Shown: piece after piece, positions 5,460 to 6,906 of the stretch | How the letters are laid out: every line of letters begins with the position of its first letter | Numbering within the stretch: the first letter of the stretch is position 1 | Origin: Anaerolineales bacterium | Lineage (GTDB): Bacteria; Chloroflexota; Anaerolineae; Anaerolineales; DRMV01 | Assembly: GCA_026985785.1 (NCBI GenBank) | Contig: JALSPT010000246.1 | Span: forward strand, 1 to 6,906 | Direction: 5' to 3' | DNA length: 6,906 bases | Position numbers and translations under genes: made by a program | The notes under the pieces: model-generated | Database searches by the model: none | What the model saw: only the letters and a program-made list of their open reading frames with translations | Told to the model about the DNA's origin: nothing

Positions 5460-6884
5460 CTAAAGGGAGCGGGCGGCTGCCCGCACGGCGTGGAGGAGCC
5501 GCGGCAGATCGTCCTCGGTGGTGCGGTGGGAGATGAAACAAGCGCGTAGGGCTTCGGTGTTGCCCAAATGGGTCAAGGAGAGAAAAGCCTCGCCCTGGCG
5601 CTGCAATACCGGCACCAGGGCACGGTTGACGGCATTCAACTCGTCGGGGGAGCGCCCCGGCAGGAGGTAGCGGAAGGTGACGATGCCCAACGAAGCAGGG
5701 GTAAGGCGTTGGAAGTCAGGCGCATCGTCGAGCATGGCGGCAAAGCGAGCGGCCAGACGATGGAGGCGCTCCCAGGTGTGCAGAATGGCCTCCGCGCCGT
5801 AGATTTTGAGGGTGAAATAGATCTTGAGGGCGCGAAAGGCGCGCGAAAGTTGGGGACCGTATTCGCGGAAGTGCAGGCCTTCGTCCTCTGCATTGGGTAA
5901 ATAGGCAGCCCGGACGCCAAAAGTGGCCGGCATCAATCCCCGGTGGCGGGTAAACACTGCCCCGGCCTCGAAGGGCACGAACAGCGTCTTGTGGGGGTCC
6001 ATGCTGAAGGAATCGGCCTGGGAGAGCCCGCGCGCACAGGGCGCAGCGGTGGGGATGGATGCCGCCAACCCACCGTACGCGCCGTCGACATGCAGCCACA
6101 CGCCCTCTTCAGCGCACACGGCAGCGATCTCGGCGATGGGGTCGCACGCGCCGGTGGCGGTGGTGCCTATGGTCGCGCCCACGGCCAACGGCACGATGCC
6201 GCGGCGTCGGTCGGAGCGGATGGCGCGCCGCAGCGCCGCCGGTGACATGCGGCGGGCGTGATCCACCGGGATGCAGCGCACGGCGTCTTTGCCCAACCCC
6301 ATCATCTCAACGGCTTTGACCAGCGAATAATGGGCTTCCGGGCTGAGATACACAGCCGCGGGCGGCATGGCGCGCATCCCCTGCTGGCGCACCTCGGGGA
6401 AGGCCGCCTGCCGCGCCAGCAACATGCCCACGAAGTTGGCCATCGAGCCGCCCGAAGTGAGGATGCCTTCGGCATCGGCAGCGTAGCCGGTCAATTCCAG
6501 CAGCCAGCGCAGCACCAGGCGTTCGGTTTCCGTAGCGGAGGGCGCGCCTTGCCACACGGCAACCGATTGATTGAGCGCCGCAGCCAAGGCCTCGGCAAAT
6601 ACAGCCCCCCCCAGCGGCGAGGTGCGCATCCAGGCCAAAAAACGCGGGTGCCCCACCCGCACGGCGTGGGTGACAATTTTGCGTTGAAAGTCGTCCCACG
6701 TTGCTGCTACCCCCTGGGGCGTGCGAGGGAGCGGTTCGTCCAGCAGGCGACGCAAGTGGCCAGGGGAAGTCTCGGGGTCAGTGATGGGTTGCTCGGCCAG
6801 GGTAGTCAGGTACTCGGTGACAAAATCGGCCACCTGGCGGCCAAAGGAGCGCAGAGCATTTGGGGGGAGTTCGAGTTCGGGCAT
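5460..6884 (-). CDS. Group II PLP-dependent amino-acid decarboxylase (aromatic-L-amino-acid decarboxylase-like)
   Basis: This cytosolic enzyme of 474 residues, full length for the family (about 470-490), is predicted to decarboxylate an L-amino acid to the amine. Signatures in order are GHPRFLAW (78-85), the NQSVAVWQGAPSATETE stretch (105-121), the phosphate-binding TSGGSMAN (143-150), and SPEAHYS (181-187) with His185 stacking on PLP. GTTATGACD (240-248) follows, then HVDGAYGG (265-272) with Asp267 facing the pyridine nitrogen, and DPHKT (296-300) with Lys299 as Schiff-base lysine. Tyr328 in the mobile loop (AAYLPNAEDEG) aligns with the catalytic Tyr of animal and plant aromatic decarboxylases; Phe there would suggest an aldehyde synthase. 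RAFRALKIYFTLKIYG (348-363) also fits this subgroup. The substrate (Trp, Tyr, Phe, DOPA or other) is not readable. ATG 6884 has no ribosome binding site and lies 7 bases after a -10 box, suggesting a leaderless message. mutY follows in the same operon. Confidence 0.9.
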   Translation of the reverse strand: MPELELPPNALRSFGRQVADFVTEYLTTLAEQPITDPETSPGHLRRLLDEPLPRTPQGVAATWDDFQRKIVTHAVRVGHPRFLAWMRTSPLGGAVFAEALAAALNQSVAVWQGAPSATETERLVLRWLLELTGYAADAEGILTSGGSMANFVGMLLARQAAFPEVRQQGMRAMPPAAVYLSPEAHYSLVKAVEMMGLGKDAVRCIPVDHARRMSPAALRRAIRSDRRRGIVPLAVGATIGTTATGACDPIAEIAAVCAEEGVWLHVDGAYGGLAASIPTAAPCARGLSQADSFSMDPHKTLFVPFEAGAVFTRHRGLMPATFGVRAAYLPNAEDEGLHFREYGPQLSRAFRALKIYFTLKIYGAEAILHTWERLHRLAARFAAMLDDAPDFQRLTPASLGIVTFRYLLPGRSPDELNAVNRALVPVLQRQGEAFLSLTHLGNTEALRACFISHRTTEDDLPRLLHAVRAAARSL

Positions 6885-6890
6885 GGGGGT

Positions 6891-6896
6891 ATTGTA
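6891..6896 (-). promoter_or_regulatory. -10 box of a leaderless promoter for the decarboxylase-mutY operon
   Basis: On the - strand TACAAT (6896-6891, 5 of 6 consensus) is followed by ACCCCC and then ATG at 6884. The first base of the start codon is exactly where transcription should begin. The spacer is C-rich with no Shine-Dalgarno sequence. The matching -35 hexamer would fall at about 6914-6919, outside the window, so the promoter is only half seen. Confidence 0.6.
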
Positions 6897-6906
6897 CTAT
6901 GCTCTG

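Noticed and set aside
4472..5536. 354-codon + strand open frame opposite mutY
   Set aside because: It covers mutY on the other strand, is rich in Arg, Gly and His and shows no recognisable motif; it is a compositional shadow of the GC-rich mutY gene.

Overview
The window is 6.9 kb of GC-rich bacterial chromosome, densely packed, with six protein genes and one tRNA gene. The gene set suggests a free-living Gram-positive-like or Chloroflexota-type bacterium: a DarA/PstA-type cyclic-di-AMP receptor, a HerA-like ATPase with no nuclease partner nearby, a stand-alone AMMECR1 protein, and a tRNA without an encoded CCA end. Chloroflexota (Anaerolineae-like) is my best guess. It rests on general impression rather than a marker gene. 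No mobile element, CRISPR array or phage gene is visible, and base composition looks even throughout.

Layout from left to right. Positions 1-160 form a self-contained tRNA-Pro(CGG) unit: promoter, very short leader, tRNA and strong intrinsic terminator. It is followed by a 14-helix MFS exporter of the DHA2 type on the + strand. The exporter has its own extended -10 promoter and a perfect 7-2-7 palindrome at the expected transcription start. Converging on it across a 16-base gap is a HerA-like hexameric ATPase gene on the - strand. That gene diverges from a small + strand gene for a PII-like cyclic-di-AMP receptor. The receptor gene ends tail-to-tail with an AMMECR1/AmmeMemoRadiSam-A gene on the - strand, and their stop codons overlap. 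The AMMECR1 gene has a consensus -10 bracketed by a long-spaced inverted repeat. The right third is a two-gene - strand operon: a group II PLP-dependent amino-acid decarboxylase, apparently translated from a leaderless message, then mutY 7 bases downstream with no visible ribosome binding site.

The genes do not form one obvious pathway. They cover translation, export, DNA processing, second-messenger sensing, DNA repair and amino-acid decarboxylation. I see no clear undescribed multi-gene system. The points most worth a second look are the intact Nudix box in the C-terminal domain of MutY, the leaderless decarboxylase promoter, the shortened loop of the cyclic-di-AMP receptor, and the two operator-like inverted repeats in front of the MFS and AMMECR1 genes.
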